Below, piece by piece: positions 16,765 through 26,889 of a stretch of 64,000 bases of DNA (within the stretch, counting starts at the first letter, position 1; the number at the start of each line of letters is the position of its first letter). A program made the position numbers and the translations under genes. Source of the stretch: Paenibacillus sp. DMB5 (GTDB lineage Bacteria; Bacillota; Bacilli; Paenibacillales; Paenibacillaceae); the NCBI RefSeq assembly GCF_001517085.1, contig NZ_LRAC01000122.1:30979-94978 (forward strand). The letters run 5' to 3'. The notes under the pieces are model-generated. The model had not been told where the DNA came from and made no database searches. It saw only the letters and a program-made list of their open reading frames with translations.

Positions 16765-16802
16765 ACGTCTGTATGCGCACGTCATAATTGCATTATGACG
16801 AG

Positions 16803-16830
16803 AAAAGGCCTCCCCGGAGGCCTTTTTATA
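16803..16830 (+). terminator. Terminator of the spoIIP transcription unit
   Basis: AAAAGGCCTCC, loop CC, GGAGGCCTTTTT. Confidence 0.85.
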
Positions 16831-16902
16831 TACCCGCCTGCTTTCCAGCCATGGTTATAGAGGCACTGTGCTCCGCTTTCTTTACTTTCCCGGCTGACGG
16901 GA

Positions 16903-16931
16903 TTGATGGGGGAAGCGCGTACTGTTATAAT
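16903..16931 (+). promoter_or_regulatory. Promoter of lepA
   Basis: TTGATG (16903-16908), 17-bp spacer, TATAAT (16926-16931) with an extended TGT directly before it; 37 nt from TATAAT to the lepA start. Confidence 0.7.
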
Positions 16932-16968
16932 AAGTGGATTAACATAAGGCTGTCTGTGGGGGTAAGGA

Positions 16969-18783
16969 ATGACTGACGTTCAGAAAAGACAACAACAAAT
17001 CCGCAATTTCTCGATTATTGCACATATAGACCATGGTAAATCGACTCTGGCCGACCGTATTCTTGAATATACGGGCGCACTCAGCTCGCGTGAAATGCAG
17101 GAGCAGGTGCTGGATCAGATGGATCTGGAGCGTGAACGCGGAATCACCATCAAGCTGCAGGCCGTTCGCCTTACTTACAAGGCTGATGACGGCCAGGAGT
17201 ATCTGCTGAATCTGATTGACACTCCGGGGCATGTCGACTTCACTTATGAGGTCTCTCGCAGTCTTGCTGCCTGTGAAGGAGCACTGCTGGTTGTAGATGC
17301 CGCACAGGGGATTGAAGCGCAGACACTGGCTAACGTATACCTTGCGCTGGATAACAATCTGGAAATTTTGCCGGTTATCAATAAGATCGATTTGCCGAGT
17401 GCCGATCCTGAACGGGTGAAGCAGGAAATCGAGGACGTTATCGGACTCGACGCCAGTGAGGCAGTACTTGCTTCGGCCAAAGCAGGTATCGGGATCAAGG
17501 AGATTCTGGAGCAGGTGGTCAAGCAGGTTCCGGCTCCTACCGGTAATGCAGATGAGCCGCTTAAAGCGCTGATCTTTGACTCCCACTACGATCCGTACAA
17601 AGGTGTTATCGTTTATGTCCGCGTTATGGACGGCAAGATCCGTGCCGGCTCAAAGATCAAGATGATGGCAACCGACAAGACGTTTGAGGTTATCGAAGTC
17701 GGTGCCTTTATGCCGCGCATGACCATCGTGGATGAGCTTAATATCGGGGATGTAGGCTTTATTGTTGCCGGTATCAAGCATGTCGGAGATACCCGGGTCG
17801 GGGATACGGTGACGGATGCCAAAAATCCGACACCGGAGCCGCTGCCGGGCTACCGCAAGATCAACCCGATGGTGTATTGCGGTCTGTATCCGATTGAAAC
17901 CTCGGATTACAACGATCTGCGTGAGGCACTTGAGAAGCTGCAGCTGAATGACGCCTCGCTCAGCTTTGAGCCCGAGAGCTCCAGTGCGCTCGGCTTCGGC
18001 TTCCGCTGCGGCTTCCTGGGATTGCTGCACATGGAAATTATCCAGGAGCGGATTGAGCGTGAGTTCAACCTGCCGCTGATTACGACCGCACCAAGCGTTA
18101 TCTACCGGATTATGCTGACGAACGGTGAAATGATGCAGATTGACAATCCGTCTAACTATCCGGAAATCGGAACCATTGATTATGTGGAAGAGCCTTATGT
18201 CAAAGCTGCAGTTATCGTTCCGAACGATTTCGTGGGAACAGTAATGGAGCTGTGCCAGAATAAGCGCGGGGAATTCGTGAACATGGAGTATCTCGACTCC
18301 AACCGGGTAACCATCACTTATCAGATTCCGCTCTCGGAAATCGTATATGATTTCTTTGACCAGCTGAAATCAGGCACGAAAGGTTATGCTTCGTTCGACT
18401 ATGAGATTTCCGGCTACCGCCAGTCCAACCTGGTGAAGATGGACATTCTCCTGAACGGCGAGCAGGTTGACGCCCTGTCGTTCATCGTCCACCGCGACCG
18501 TGCCTACAACCGCGGCCGCATTATCTGTGAGAAGCTGCGCGGTATCATTCCGCGGCAGATGTTCGAGGTACCGATCCAGGCATCGGTCGGAACCAAGGTT
18601 GTAGCCCGTGAGACCGTTAAGGCGATGCGCAAGAACGTTCTGGCCAAATGCTACGGCGGTGACATTTCTCGTAAGCGGAAGCTGCTCGAGAAGCAGAAGG
18701 AAGGGAAGAAGCGCATGAAGCAGGTCGGCAGCGTAGAGGTGCCGCAGGAAGCGTTCATGGCGGTTCTGAAGATCGACGAATAG
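16969..18783 (+). CDS. lepA: Elongation factor 4 (LepA GTPase)
   Basis: Ribosome-associated translational GTPase that acts on stalled or back-translocated ribosomes. The 604-aa length is typical. G1 [15 protein letters not shown], switch [14 protein letters not shown]3 [11 protein letters not shown]4 [11 protein letters not shown] and the LepA-specific C-terminal end [31 protein letters not shown] are all present. GGGGGTAAGG precedes the ATG. It has its own promoter and terminator, placed before hemW as in other Bacillales. Confidence 0.98.
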   Translation: MTDVQKRQQQIRNFSIIAHIDHGKSTLADRILEYTGALSSREMQEQVLDQMDLERERGITIKLQAVRLTYKADDGQEYLLNLIDTPGHVDFTYEVSRSLAACEGALLVVDAAQGIEAQTLANVYLALDNNLEILPVINKIDLPSADPERVKQEIEDVIGLDASEAVLASAKAGIGIKEILEQVVKQVPAPTGNADEPLKALIFDSHYDPYKGVIVYVRVMDGKIRAGSKIKMMATDKTFEVIEVGAFMPRMTIVDELNIGDVGFIVAGIKHVGDTRVGDTVTDAKNPTPEPLPGYRKINPMVYCGLYPIETSDYNDLREALEKLQLNDASLSFEPESSSALGFGFRCGFLGLLHMEIIQERIEREFNLPLITTAPSVIYRIMLTNGEMMQIDNPSNYPEIGTIDYVEEPYVKAAVIVPNDFVGTVMELCQNKRGEFVNMEYLDSNRVTITYQIPLSEIVYDFFDQLKSGTKGYASFDYEISGYRQSNLVKMDILLNGEQVDALSFIVHRDRAYNRGRIICEKLRGIIPRQMFEVPIQASVGTKVVARETVKAMRKNVLAKCYGGDISRKRKLLEKQKEGKKRMKQVGSVEVPQEAFMAVLKIDE

Positions 18784-18842
18784 TTAAGCTGCGGGGCTTT
18801 CCATTTGCGGAATGTACCGTTTAATTAGTAGGGAGACACTGA

Positions 18843-18870
18843 AGGGAAGCCTGACGGCTTCCCTTTTCTG
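18843..18870 (+). terminator. Terminator of lepA
   Basis: AGGGAAGCC, loop TGAC, GGCTTCCCT, then TTTCT. Confidence 0.8.
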
Positions 18871-18915
18871 GCTATATAGATTGGCACTGCTAAATAAAAT
18901 TTAAAGGAGACAGCT

Positions 18916-20088
18916 ATGACAGCTCATAACAATGGCCGTCCCCCTGAGGCCGTATATATTCATATTCCGTTTTGTACGAATAAATGCTTTTACTGTGATT
19001 TCAATTCCTATGTGCTGAAGGATCAGCCGGTAATGGATTATTTGCATGCGCTTGACCGGGAGATGGAGCTGACCGTGCAGCAGACTCCGCCGGGAGTGAT
19101 CAAGACCATCTTTGTCGGCGGGGGAACACCGACGGTGCTGAAGCCGGATGAGATGGCTTATTTCCTGGCGTCGGTCCGCCGGCATTTCCCGCAGTGGGAT
19201 GACAATATCGAATTCTCGATGGAGGCCAACCCCGGCACCACGGATATTGAGAAGCTTACAGTGATGAAAGAAGGCGGGGTCAACCGCGTCAGCTTTGGGG
19301 TTCAGGCCTTCCAGAATGAGCTGCTGAGCGAAATCGGCCGGATTCATAACGTCGATGATGTCTACCGCAGTCTGGAGAATGCGCGCAGTGTGGGACTGAA
19401 TAACCTGTCTGTAGACCTGATGTTCGGCTTGCCGAACCAGACGGTAGATATGCTGAGAGAGAGTGTCCGCAAGGCGCTGGATCTGGATCTGCCGCATTAT
19501 TCAATCTACAGCCTGAAGGTGGAGGAAAATACGCTTTTCCACACCTTGTTTAATAAGAACAAGCTGCCGCTGCCGAGTGAAGAGGATGAGCTGGAAATGT
19601 ATCTGCTACTCATGTCTGAAATGGAGAAGGCAGGTTATATCCAGTATGAGATCAGTAATTTTGCCAAGCCGGGCATGGAGAGCCGTCATAATATAACGTA
19701 CTGGCGGAATGAAGATTATTACGGCCTTGGTGCAGGGGCGCATGGCTACGTCAAACGTCAGCGGCACATCAATATAAAAGGCGTCAATCCTTATAATGAA
19801 GCTTCGCGCAGCGGCCTGCCGCGTCTGGATTCCTTTGAGATCACGGAGCAAGAGGCAATGGAGGACTTTATGATGGTCGGCCTGCGTATGCGAGCCGGGG
19901 TATCAGGCAGTGCGTTCCAGGCTCAGTTCGGCACAAAGTTGGAGGAAATTTTTGGCGCGCCGCTGCATAAACTACTGCATGCCGGGTTGTTGGAGCAGGA
20001 CGGTGACACCTACCGGCTAAGCAAGCAGGGAATCCTGTTCGGGAATGATGTTTTCGGGGAATTTGTCGGACTTTTAACGGAGGTTTAA
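18916..20088 (+). CDS. hemW: Radical SAM heme chaperone HemW
   Basis: Radical SAM protein of the HemN-like group that handles heme rather than performing coproporphyrinogen oxidation. The 390-aa product has the cluster motif CTNKCFYCDF (CxxxCxxC, about residues 20-28), the glycine-rich FVGGGTPTVL, FSMEANPGT, RVSFGVQAFQNELL and the C-terminal SRHNITYWRNEDYYGLGAGAHGY typical of HemW. The start has TAAAGGAGA before it. Older annotations call this oxygen-independent coproporphyrinogen III oxidase; the lepA-hemW-hrcA order supports HemW. Confidence 0.95.
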   Translation: MTAHNNGRPPEAVYIHIPFCTNKCFYCDFNSYVLKDQPVMDYLHALDREMELTVQQTPPGVIKTIFVGGGTPTVLKPDEMAYFLASVRRHFPQWDDNIEFSMEANPGTTDIEKLTVMKEGGVNRVSFGVQAFQNELLSEIGRIHNVDDVYRSLENARSVGLNNLSVDLMFGLPNQTVDMLRESVRKALDLDLPHYSIYSLKVEENTLFHTLFNKNKLPLPSEEDELEMYLLLMSEMEKAGYIQYEISNFAKPGMESRHNITYWRNEDYYGLGAGAHGYVKRQRHINIKGVNPYNEASRSGLPRLDSFEITEQEAMEDFMMVGLRMRAGVSGSAFQAQFGTKLEEIFGAPLHKLLHAGLLEQDGDTYRLSKQGILFGNDVFGEFVGLLTEV

Positions 20089-20162
20089 TTTTAAAATACC
20101 CCTTGAATTGTAATTCACCCTGTTGTATATTTATTCATATTAACAACGAGGGGTGAGTTAAA

Positions 20163-20672
20163 GTGCTTGTCAAGACGGAAAAGGTCCGCCAGTCGGCTCC
20201 TGCGGGAGAATCTAAAGTGATATGCAGAAATGCTACGGTGGAAGATGTGGAGCCGCTGTACTTAATGATAGAGGAGTACGCGCAGCGCGGAATTATGCTC
20301 CCCCGTTCCAGGCAGGCACTGACCCGCCAGATCGACCAGTTCGTCATCGCTGAGATTGATGGCATGTTCGTGGGCTGCGGTTCGCTGTTCAGACTCGGGA
20401 ATGACCTCGTTGAAGTCCGGTCCATTGGGCTGCGCGATGAAGGCAAGGGCAAGGGTGTCGGCTCCATGATTCTGGAGAAGCTGACAGAGGAAGCAAGACG
20501 TCAGGGCATTCCGAAGATTATGGCACTGACGTATGCAGTCGATTTCTTCCTCAGAAACGGGTTCACCGTAGTGGAGAAGGAGATTTTTCCCGAGAAGGTA
20601 TGGACAGATTGCGTAAACTGCAAGAAGCAGCATGCCTGTGACGAAATTGCCGTAATGAAGAGATTAGATTAA
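20163..20672 (+). CDS. GNAT-family N-acetyltransferase, ArgA-like
   Basis: 169-aa GCN5-related acetyltransferase. The acetyl-CoA loop appears in IGLRDEGKGKGVGSMILEKL (R/QxxGxG/A class), with FLRNGF near the end of the fold. The C-terminal tail EKVWTDCVNCKKQHACDEIAVMKRL, with its Cys-rich CVNC...C cluster, recalls the short single-domain N-acetylglutamate synthases known from several bacteria, so a role in arginine biosynthesis is plausible but unproven. Start is GTG at 20163 after GAGGGGTGAG. It is inserted between hemW and hrcA and is separated from both by non-coding DNA, with a terminator after it. Confidence 0.85.
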   Translation: MLVKTEKVRQSAPAGESKVICRNATVEDVEPLYLMIEEYAQRGIMLPRSRQALTRQIDQFVIAEIDGMFVGCGSLFRLGNDLVEVRSIGLRDEGKGKGVGSMILEKLTEEARRQGIPKIMALTYAVDFFLRNGFTVVEKEIFPEKVWTDCVNCKKQHACDEIAVMKRLD

Positions 20673-20706
20673 GCAGGCAGCCGCATGCTGCCGCGTTACA
20701 ACATAC

Positions 20707-20756
20707 AAAAGCCGCTGTCCGCCAGGGAGCCAATCCCGGGAGCAGCGGCCTTTTTT
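20707..20756. terminator. Terminator shared by convergent genes
   Basis: AAAAGCCGCTG with CAGCGGC around a 25-nt centre that has its own CCGGG-type pairing, followed by T6; it lies between the acetyltransferase and the convergent membrane-protein gene. Confidence 0.7.
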
Positions 20757-20759
20757 AGG

Positions 20760-21482
20760 TTACTTGGCATAGATTAGCTTGCGCTGCTGCTCAATAAGCT
20801 GTGCAAGCGCGGGAGGAGCATAGGCAGGGGGATTAAAGGAGGGAGATAGCGTATTATATACGATGGTTATGGCAGCCCCGTCCTTCAGCTCAATTTCGAG
20901 CCAATATTTATCGCCAACCCAGCTTTTGGTTTCCTTATACAACTGTTCAAACGGGATATATCTCAGCTTGGGAAACTCTTTTATAAAAAGCTCAGCAGCC
21001 TCCGGTGTGAAGTCCATAAGGTGAGTTGTGCCGTCCATTCCGCTGATAAAGCGGACTGCTGTGATCTTGCCTGAGATGTCAAGCAGGTCATTAAGGGTTC
21101 TGGCTTTCGGATTACTGCGGGCTACGAACAGCCTGTCTCCCGCCCATAAACGGGCGGATGTCTTGTATCCGCTCACTTCATACAGCTCTGTACCCACCTC
21201 AAGCAGAGTAGAATCGCCGTCCCGCATCTCACTGCGCGGACACTGGTGGTCAGCTTTGCGGTAAGAGATTTCGCCCAGACGTTTGCCCTTAACGTGCTCT
21301 CCGGGCGGACTATTATCATCCTCCTGGTAGACGACACCATCCCACTGTAACACTGAGGCATAATCCACGTCACCGTAAAAGCAGCTGTCCTGCCTGCTGG
21401 TCTCTTTCACATAAAACAAAACAGCAGCGGCCAGAAGCAGCCCGGCGGCCAGGAAGATCCAGCGGTATTTTTTTCTTTTCAT
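20760..21482 (-). CDS. Hypothetical membrane-anchored protein
   Basis: 240-aa protein with a short basic N-terminus (MKRKKYRW), one hydrophobic helix (IFLAAGLLLAAAVLFYV, about residues 9-25) and a soluble outer domain. I see no lipobox Cys. The outer domain contains LYEVSGYKTSARLWAGDRLFVARSN and a well-structured C-terminal half (YIPFEQLYKETKSWVGDKYWLEIELKDGAAITIVYNTLS). I start it at 21482, where a G-rich site precedes; an in-frame ATG at 21497 is possible. It is transcribed away from the hrcA operon. No family is recognised. Confidence 0.72.
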   Translation of the reverse strand: MKRKKYRWIFLAAGLLLAAAVLFYVKETSRQDSCFYGDVDYASVLQWDGVVYQEDDNSPPGEHVKGKRLGEISYRKADHQCPRSEMRDGDSTLLEVGTELYEVSGYKTSARLWAGDRLFVARSNPKARTLNDLLDISGKITAVRFISGMDGTTHLMDFTPEAAELFIKEFPKLRYIPFEQLYKETKSWVGDKYWLEIELKDGAAITIVYNTLSPSFNPPAYAPPALAQLIEQQRKLIYAK

Positions 21483-21609
21483 ACAGCTTGCCCCCATTTC
21501 TTCTATATTTTATATTCAGACGAAAGCCCGAGGCAGAGGTTGCGGAGAAATTCCGGAATCTGGATTAAAAATTGATAAAGCTGTAATCTGAATCCGGACT
21601 TAATCCGAC

Positions 21610-21639
21610 TTGACAATCTCAAGGTCAGTTTGGTATTTT
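21610..21639 (+). promoter_or_regulatory. Sigma-A promoter of the hrcA heat-shock operon
   Basis: Consensus TTGACA (21610-21615), 18-bp spacer, TATTTT (21634-21639), immediately before the CIRCE operator. Confidence 0.7.
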
Positions 21640-21650
21640 TGTATTAGTGG

Positions 21651-21677
21651 TTAGCACTCATCTGAGTAGAGTGCTAA
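21651..21677. promoter_or_regulatory. CIRCE operator (HrcA binding site)
   Basis: TTAGCACTC, 9-nt spacer, GAGTGCTAA: a perfect match to the CIRCE consensus. HrcA bound here represses hrcA-grpE-dnaK-dnaJ until heat titrates GroEL away from folding HrcA. Confidence 0.98.
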
Positions 21678-21711
21678 CGAATCGGAGCCACAGCCGATAG
21701 GAGGGAATAAC

Positions 21712-22743
21712 ATGTTAACTGAACGCCAGAGAATGATCCTTAATGCTATCGTGGATGATTATATTTCTTCCGCAGAGCCCGTAGGCTCGCGCAGCATCTC
21801 CAAACGTGGTGATGTGGGCTACAGCCCGGCAACCATCCGCAACGAAATGGCTGATCTGGAGGAATTAGGTTATCTTGAACAGCCGCACACTTCGGCTGGA
21901 AGAATTCCTTCACATAAAGGCTACCGTTATTATGTGGATCATCTGGTGCCGTGGAATTCCGCCGGAACAGCAGAAATGGGCACGATACGCGCCTTTTTTG
22001 CCGAGAAGCTGAATGCTACCGAGCAGGTTATCCAGCATGCGGCAATGATTCTTTCCAATATGACGAATTACACTTCCATCCTCTTGGGACCGGAGGTTTT
22101 TCATACTTCACTGCGCCATTTTCAGCTCCTTCCGCTTGACGGCAATAATGCGGTGGCGATTATTGTTACCAGCACCGGGCAGGTAGAGAACCGTACGGTT
22201 CAGATTCCGCCGGAAATTTCCCTTTCCGAAATGGAAAAGGTCGTAAATCTGCTTAACAGCAAGCTGGTAAATGTTCCGCTGTATAAGCTGAAGAGCCAGC
22301 TCTATTCCGAGCTGGGCGAGGAGATGCAGCGTCACATCTCGCATTACGAGGAATTGATGCAGGTGCTTGACCAGGCGCTCGAAAGCGATCATGACCAGCG
22401 CATCTACCTGAGCGGGGCAGCCAATATGCTGACCCAGCCGGAGTTCAAAGACGTTGACAAGGTCAAGACGATCCTTGATCTGCTGGAAGAGACGCCGACT
22501 CTGCTGAAGATGCTGTCCCCCGCATCCGGCGGAACCGGAATACAGGTCCGTATCGGGACGGAGAATAAGCATGAGGCGTTTGCCAACTGCAGTCTGATTA
22601 CAGCGACCTATTCACTGGACGGCAAGGCACTGGGCAGTATCGGCATTCTGGGTCCGACCCGGATGGAATACGCCCGTGTGATGGGCATCCTCGGGATTTT
22701 ATCCCGGGATTTGACAGCGATGCTGGCACACTGGTATAAGTGA
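21712..22743 (+). CDS. hrcA: Heat-inducible transcription repressor HrcA
   Basis: Repressor binding CIRCE. The 343-aa product begins LTERQRMILNAIVDDYISSAEPVGSRSISKRGDVGYSPATIRNEMADLEELGYLEQPHTSAGRIPSHKGYRYYVD, a winged helix-turn-helix diagnostic of HrcA, and ends with MEYARVMGILGILSRDLTAML. A CIRCE element 35 nt upstream shows autoregulation. ATAGGAGGGA precedes the ATG. It is the first gene of hrcA-grpE-dnaK-dnaJ. Confidence 0.98.
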   Translation: MLTERQRMILNAIVDDYISSAEPVGSRSISKRGDVGYSPATIRNEMADLEELGYLEQPHTSAGRIPSHKGYRYYVDHLVPWNSAGTAEMGTIRAFFAEKLNATEQVIQHAAMILSNMTNYTSILLGPEVFHTSLRHFQLLPLDGNNAVAIIVTSTGQVENRTVQIPPEISLSEMEKVVNLLNSKLVNVPLYKLKSQLYSELGEEMQRHISHYEELMQVLDQALESDHDQRIYLSGAANMLTQPEFKDVDKVKTILDLLEETPTLLKMLSPASGGTGIQVRIGTENKHEAFANCSLITATYSLDGKALGSIGILGPTRMEYARVMGILGILSRDLTAMLAHWYK

Positions 22744-22801
22744 ACAGAGTGTAATTGATTTACGTGAATGAATGGAATGAATTGAAGGAGGTGAAGACAA
22801 C

Positions 22802-23377
22802 TTGAAAGAGGAACAGGTTCAGGATCCGAATGAATTGAAAGATGAAGCAGTAAATGAAACCCTGGCGGCCGATGAGGCCGAAGCCGCAGCAGAGAATAAC
22901 GCTGACATCGAGGAGGCTTCAGACGGCGGTGAAGCCGCGAAGCGCCTCCAGGAGCTGGCAGAAGAGGCTCAGGCCCGTACGCTGCGTGTTCAGGCGGATT
23001 TTGATAACTTCCGCCGCCGCACCCAGAAGGAGAAGGAAGAGCTGGCACAATACGCTACTTCGAAGCTCGTTACGGAATTGCTTCCGGTACTCGACAATTT
23101 TGAGCGTGCGCTGGTAACTGCTCCAGGCAGCGCTGAATCTGAGGCCTTCACCAAAGGCATCAACATGATTTTCCGTCAGCTGGAAGGGGTATTGAAGTCT
23201 GAAGGCCTTACGGCCATGGAAACAGTAGGACAGCCATTTAACCCTGAATATCATCAGGCGATTATGCAGGTGGAGAGCGAGGAGCACGAGGAAGGCATCG
23301 TTACGGAAGAAGTCCAGAAGGGCTATCTCCTGAAGGATAAGGTTCTTCGTCCGGCCATGGTCAAAGTCAGCATGTAG
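22802..23377 (+). CDS. grpE: Nucleotide exchange factor GrpE
   Basis: Cochaperone that releases ADP from DnaK. The 191-aa product has an acidic N-terminal coiled-coil stretch, then LRVQADFDNFRRRTQKEKEELAQYATSKLVTELLPVLDNFERAL and PFNPEYHQAIMQVES...KGYLLKDKVLRPAMVKVS, both GrpE hallmarks. The start is TTG at 22802, set by a perfect AAGGAGGTGA 7 nt upstream. Heat-shock operon member. Confidence 0.97.
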   Translation: MKEEQVQDPNELKDEAVNETLAADEAEAAAENNADIEEASDGGEAAKRLQELAEEAQARTLRVQADFDNFRRRTQKEKEELAQYATSKLVTELLPVLDNFERALVTAPGSAESEAFTKGINMIFRQLEGVLKSEGLTAMETVGQPFNPEYHQAIMQVESEEHEEGIVTEEVQKGYLLKDKVLRPAMVKVSM

Positions 23378-23426
23378 TCTGTCTATATACCTTGGGTAAC
23401 ACCATGCCTGTCACAGAAGATGCTGT

Positions 23427-23442
23427 GCCGGAAGCTTCCGGC
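23427..23442. repeat. Perfect 16-bp palindrome between grpE and dnaK
   Basis: GCCGGAAGCTTCCGGC in the 166-bp grpE-dnaK spacer. As RNA it would fold to a short stem with a tight loop; no T-tract follows. It could shape mRNA processing; function unknown. Confidence 0.4.
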
Positions 23443-23486
23443 CGTATTGTTATGTGCAGACCCCTATCATTATCAGCGTTATTTAA

Positions 23487-25379
<1,893 letters not shown>

Positions 25380-25408
25380 CCTTAAACGATAAGTTATTCT
25401 GTACGAAG

Positions 25409-25451
25409 GGAAGGTCAAGACCGGGGCATCCCGTGTTTTGGCTTTCCTTTT
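25409..25451 (+). terminator. Hairpin with T-tract between dnaK and dnaJ (possible attenuator)
   Basis: GGAAGGTCAAGAC pairs with GTTTTGGCTTTCC through Watson-Crick and G-T pairs, with an inner CGGG/CCCG stem, followed by TTTT. It may reduce dnaJ relative to dnaK. Confidence 0.5.
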
Positions 25452-25504
25452 AAAATATAAGAATTTATATGTTTTACGCTATAAATAATCCTTATATTTC
25501 TCGC

Positions 25505-25546
25505 AGAAACGGATACCGTCCTGTTTAGGACGGTAAAGTCGTTTCT
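25505..25546 (+). other. Stem-loop before dnaJ
   Basis: AGAAACG...CGTTTCT enclose TACCGTCCT, loop GTTT, AGGACGGTA: two perfect stems with a small internal loop. No T-tract follows, so it is probably an mRNA-end or stabilising structure rather than a terminator. Confidence 0.5.
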
Positions 25547-25596
25547 ACTTGACATGTTACAGGGGAAATGAGTATTGATGTACGGAGGTGAAAGCA

Positions 25597-26721
25597 GTGG
25601 CAGATAAACGCGATTATTATGAGGTGCTGGGTCTCGGAAGAGATGCATCTGACGACGAAATAAAGAAGGCTTACCGCAAGCTGGCACGCCAGTATCACCC
25701 GGACGTCAATAAAGCCAGTGATGCCGAAGCCAAGTTCAAGGAAGTGAAGGAAGCTTACGACGTGCTGAGTGACGGCCAGCAGCGTGCCCGTTATGACCAG
25801 TACGGCCATATCGATCCTAATCAGGGTATGGGCGGCGGCTTTGGCGGCGGGGGAGATTTCGGCGGACTCGGCGATATCTTTGATATGTTCTTCGGCGGAG
25901 GCGGCGGGCGCCGTGATCCGAATGCCCCGCAGCGCGGCGGCGATTTGCAGTACACAATGACCATTGAGTTCAAGGAAGCGGTATTCGGCAAAGAGACCGA
26001 TATTACCATTCCGCGTACAGAGTCCTGCGATACCTGCTTTGGCTCCGGAGCTAAACCGGGTACGAAGCCGGAGACCTGTTCCGTCTGCCACGGCAGCGGC
26101 CAGCAGGAATTCGTGCAGAATACCCCGCTTGGACAGATGCGTAACCGCCGTCCCTGCTCCCATTGCAGCGGCACAGGCAAAATCATCAAAGAGAAATGCC
26201 CGACCTGCGCAGGCCAGGGTAAGGTTAAGAAGCAGCGCAAGATCCATGTACGCATTCCAGCCGGCGTAGACGACGGCGCTCAGCTGCGCATGACCGGTGA
26301 AGGTGAAGGCGGAACACGCGGCGGCCCTGCCGGCGACCTGTACATTGTGATCCGTGTGAAGAACCATGAGTTCTTCGTGCGTGAGAACGATGATATCATG
26401 TGTGAGGTTCCACTGACATTCGCCCAGGCGGCGCTTGGTGACGAAATTGAAATTCCTACCCTGACCGAAAAGGTGAAGCTCAAGATTCCTGCGGGAACCC
26501 AGACCGGCACCTTCTTCCGCCTCAGAGGCAAGGGGGTTCCGCACCTGCGCGGCAACGGTACAGGCGACCAGCATGTGCGGGTAGTCGTTGTAACGCCAAG
26601 CAAGCTGAGCGAAGAGCAGAAGGATTTGCTCCGCCAGTTCGCTTCCTACAACGGCGAGAACACGCATGAGCAGGAGCAATCGTTCTTTGACCGTGTGAAG
26701 CGCGCCTTTCGCGGTGACTAA
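25597..26721 (+). CDS. dnaJ: Chaperone protein DnaJ (Hsp40)
   Basis: Cochaperone that stimulates DnaK ATPase. The 374-aa product shows a J domain ([34 protein letters not shown], with the HPD triad), a Gly/Phe-rich linker, four zinc-binding CxxCxGxG repeats ([32 protein letters not shown]) and the C-terminal substrate domain. I start it at GTG 25597 because the perfect GGAGGTGA at 25584-25591 overlaps the in-frame GTG at 25588 and so must serve the later one. Last gene of the heat-shock operon here; in B. subtilis prmA follows, but here a large block intervenes. Confidence 0.98.
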   Translation: MADKRDYYEVLGLGRDASDDEIKKAYRKLARQYHPDVNKASDAEAKFKEVKEAYDVLSDGQQRARYDQYGHIDPNQGMGGGFGGGGDFGGLGDIFDMFFGGGGGRRDPNAPQRGGDLQYTMTIEFKEAVFGKETDITIPRTESCDTCFGSGAKPGTKPETCSVCHGSGQQEFVQNTPLGQMRNRRPCSHCSGTGKIIKEKCPTCAGQGKVKKQRKIHVRIPAGVDDGAQLRMTGEGEGGTRGGPAGDLYIVIRVKNHEFFVRENDDIMCEVPLTFAQAALGDEIEIPTLTEKVKLKIPAGTQTGTFFRLRGKGVPHLRGNGTGDQHVRVVVVTPSKLSEEQKDLLRQFASYNGENTHEQEQSFFDRVKRAFRGD

Positions 26722-26743
26722 GTTTTGGAAATAAGCTAAAATG

Positions 26744-26785
26744 AAAACCCCTGGCTTCGTGCGACAGCACGAGCCGGGGGTTTTA
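26744..26785 (+). terminator. Terminator of the heat-shock operon
   Basis: AAAACCCCTGGCTTCGTGC and GCACGAGCCGGGGGTTTT arms, ending in a T-rich tail. Confidence 0.85.
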
Positions 26786-26800
26786 TTGTTAACTGATAAA

Positions 26801-26846
26801 AAAAGGATCGTGCATGGCCTGCCGGCCGGTGCACGATCCTTTTTGC
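26801..26846. terminator. Bidirectional terminator, mainly for the minus-strand protease gene
   Basis: AAAAGGATCGTGCA and TGCACGATCCTTTT form a perfect 14-bp stem with A- and T-tracts on both flanks, 44 bp after the protease stop. Confidence 0.85.
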
Positions 26847-26889
26847 ATTTCTGCCTGCTGAGGTTGACAGCAGGTGTGTTAACTAAAGA

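Noticed and set aside
23427..23442. 16-bp palindrome as a second HrcA operator
   Set aside because: GCCGGAAGCTTCCGGC has no similarity to the CIRCE arms TTAGCACTC/GAGTGCTAA.
25525..26679. 384-codon minus-strand frame opposite dnaJ
   Set aside because: Shadow of a GC-biased gene; no domain resemblance or ribosome site.
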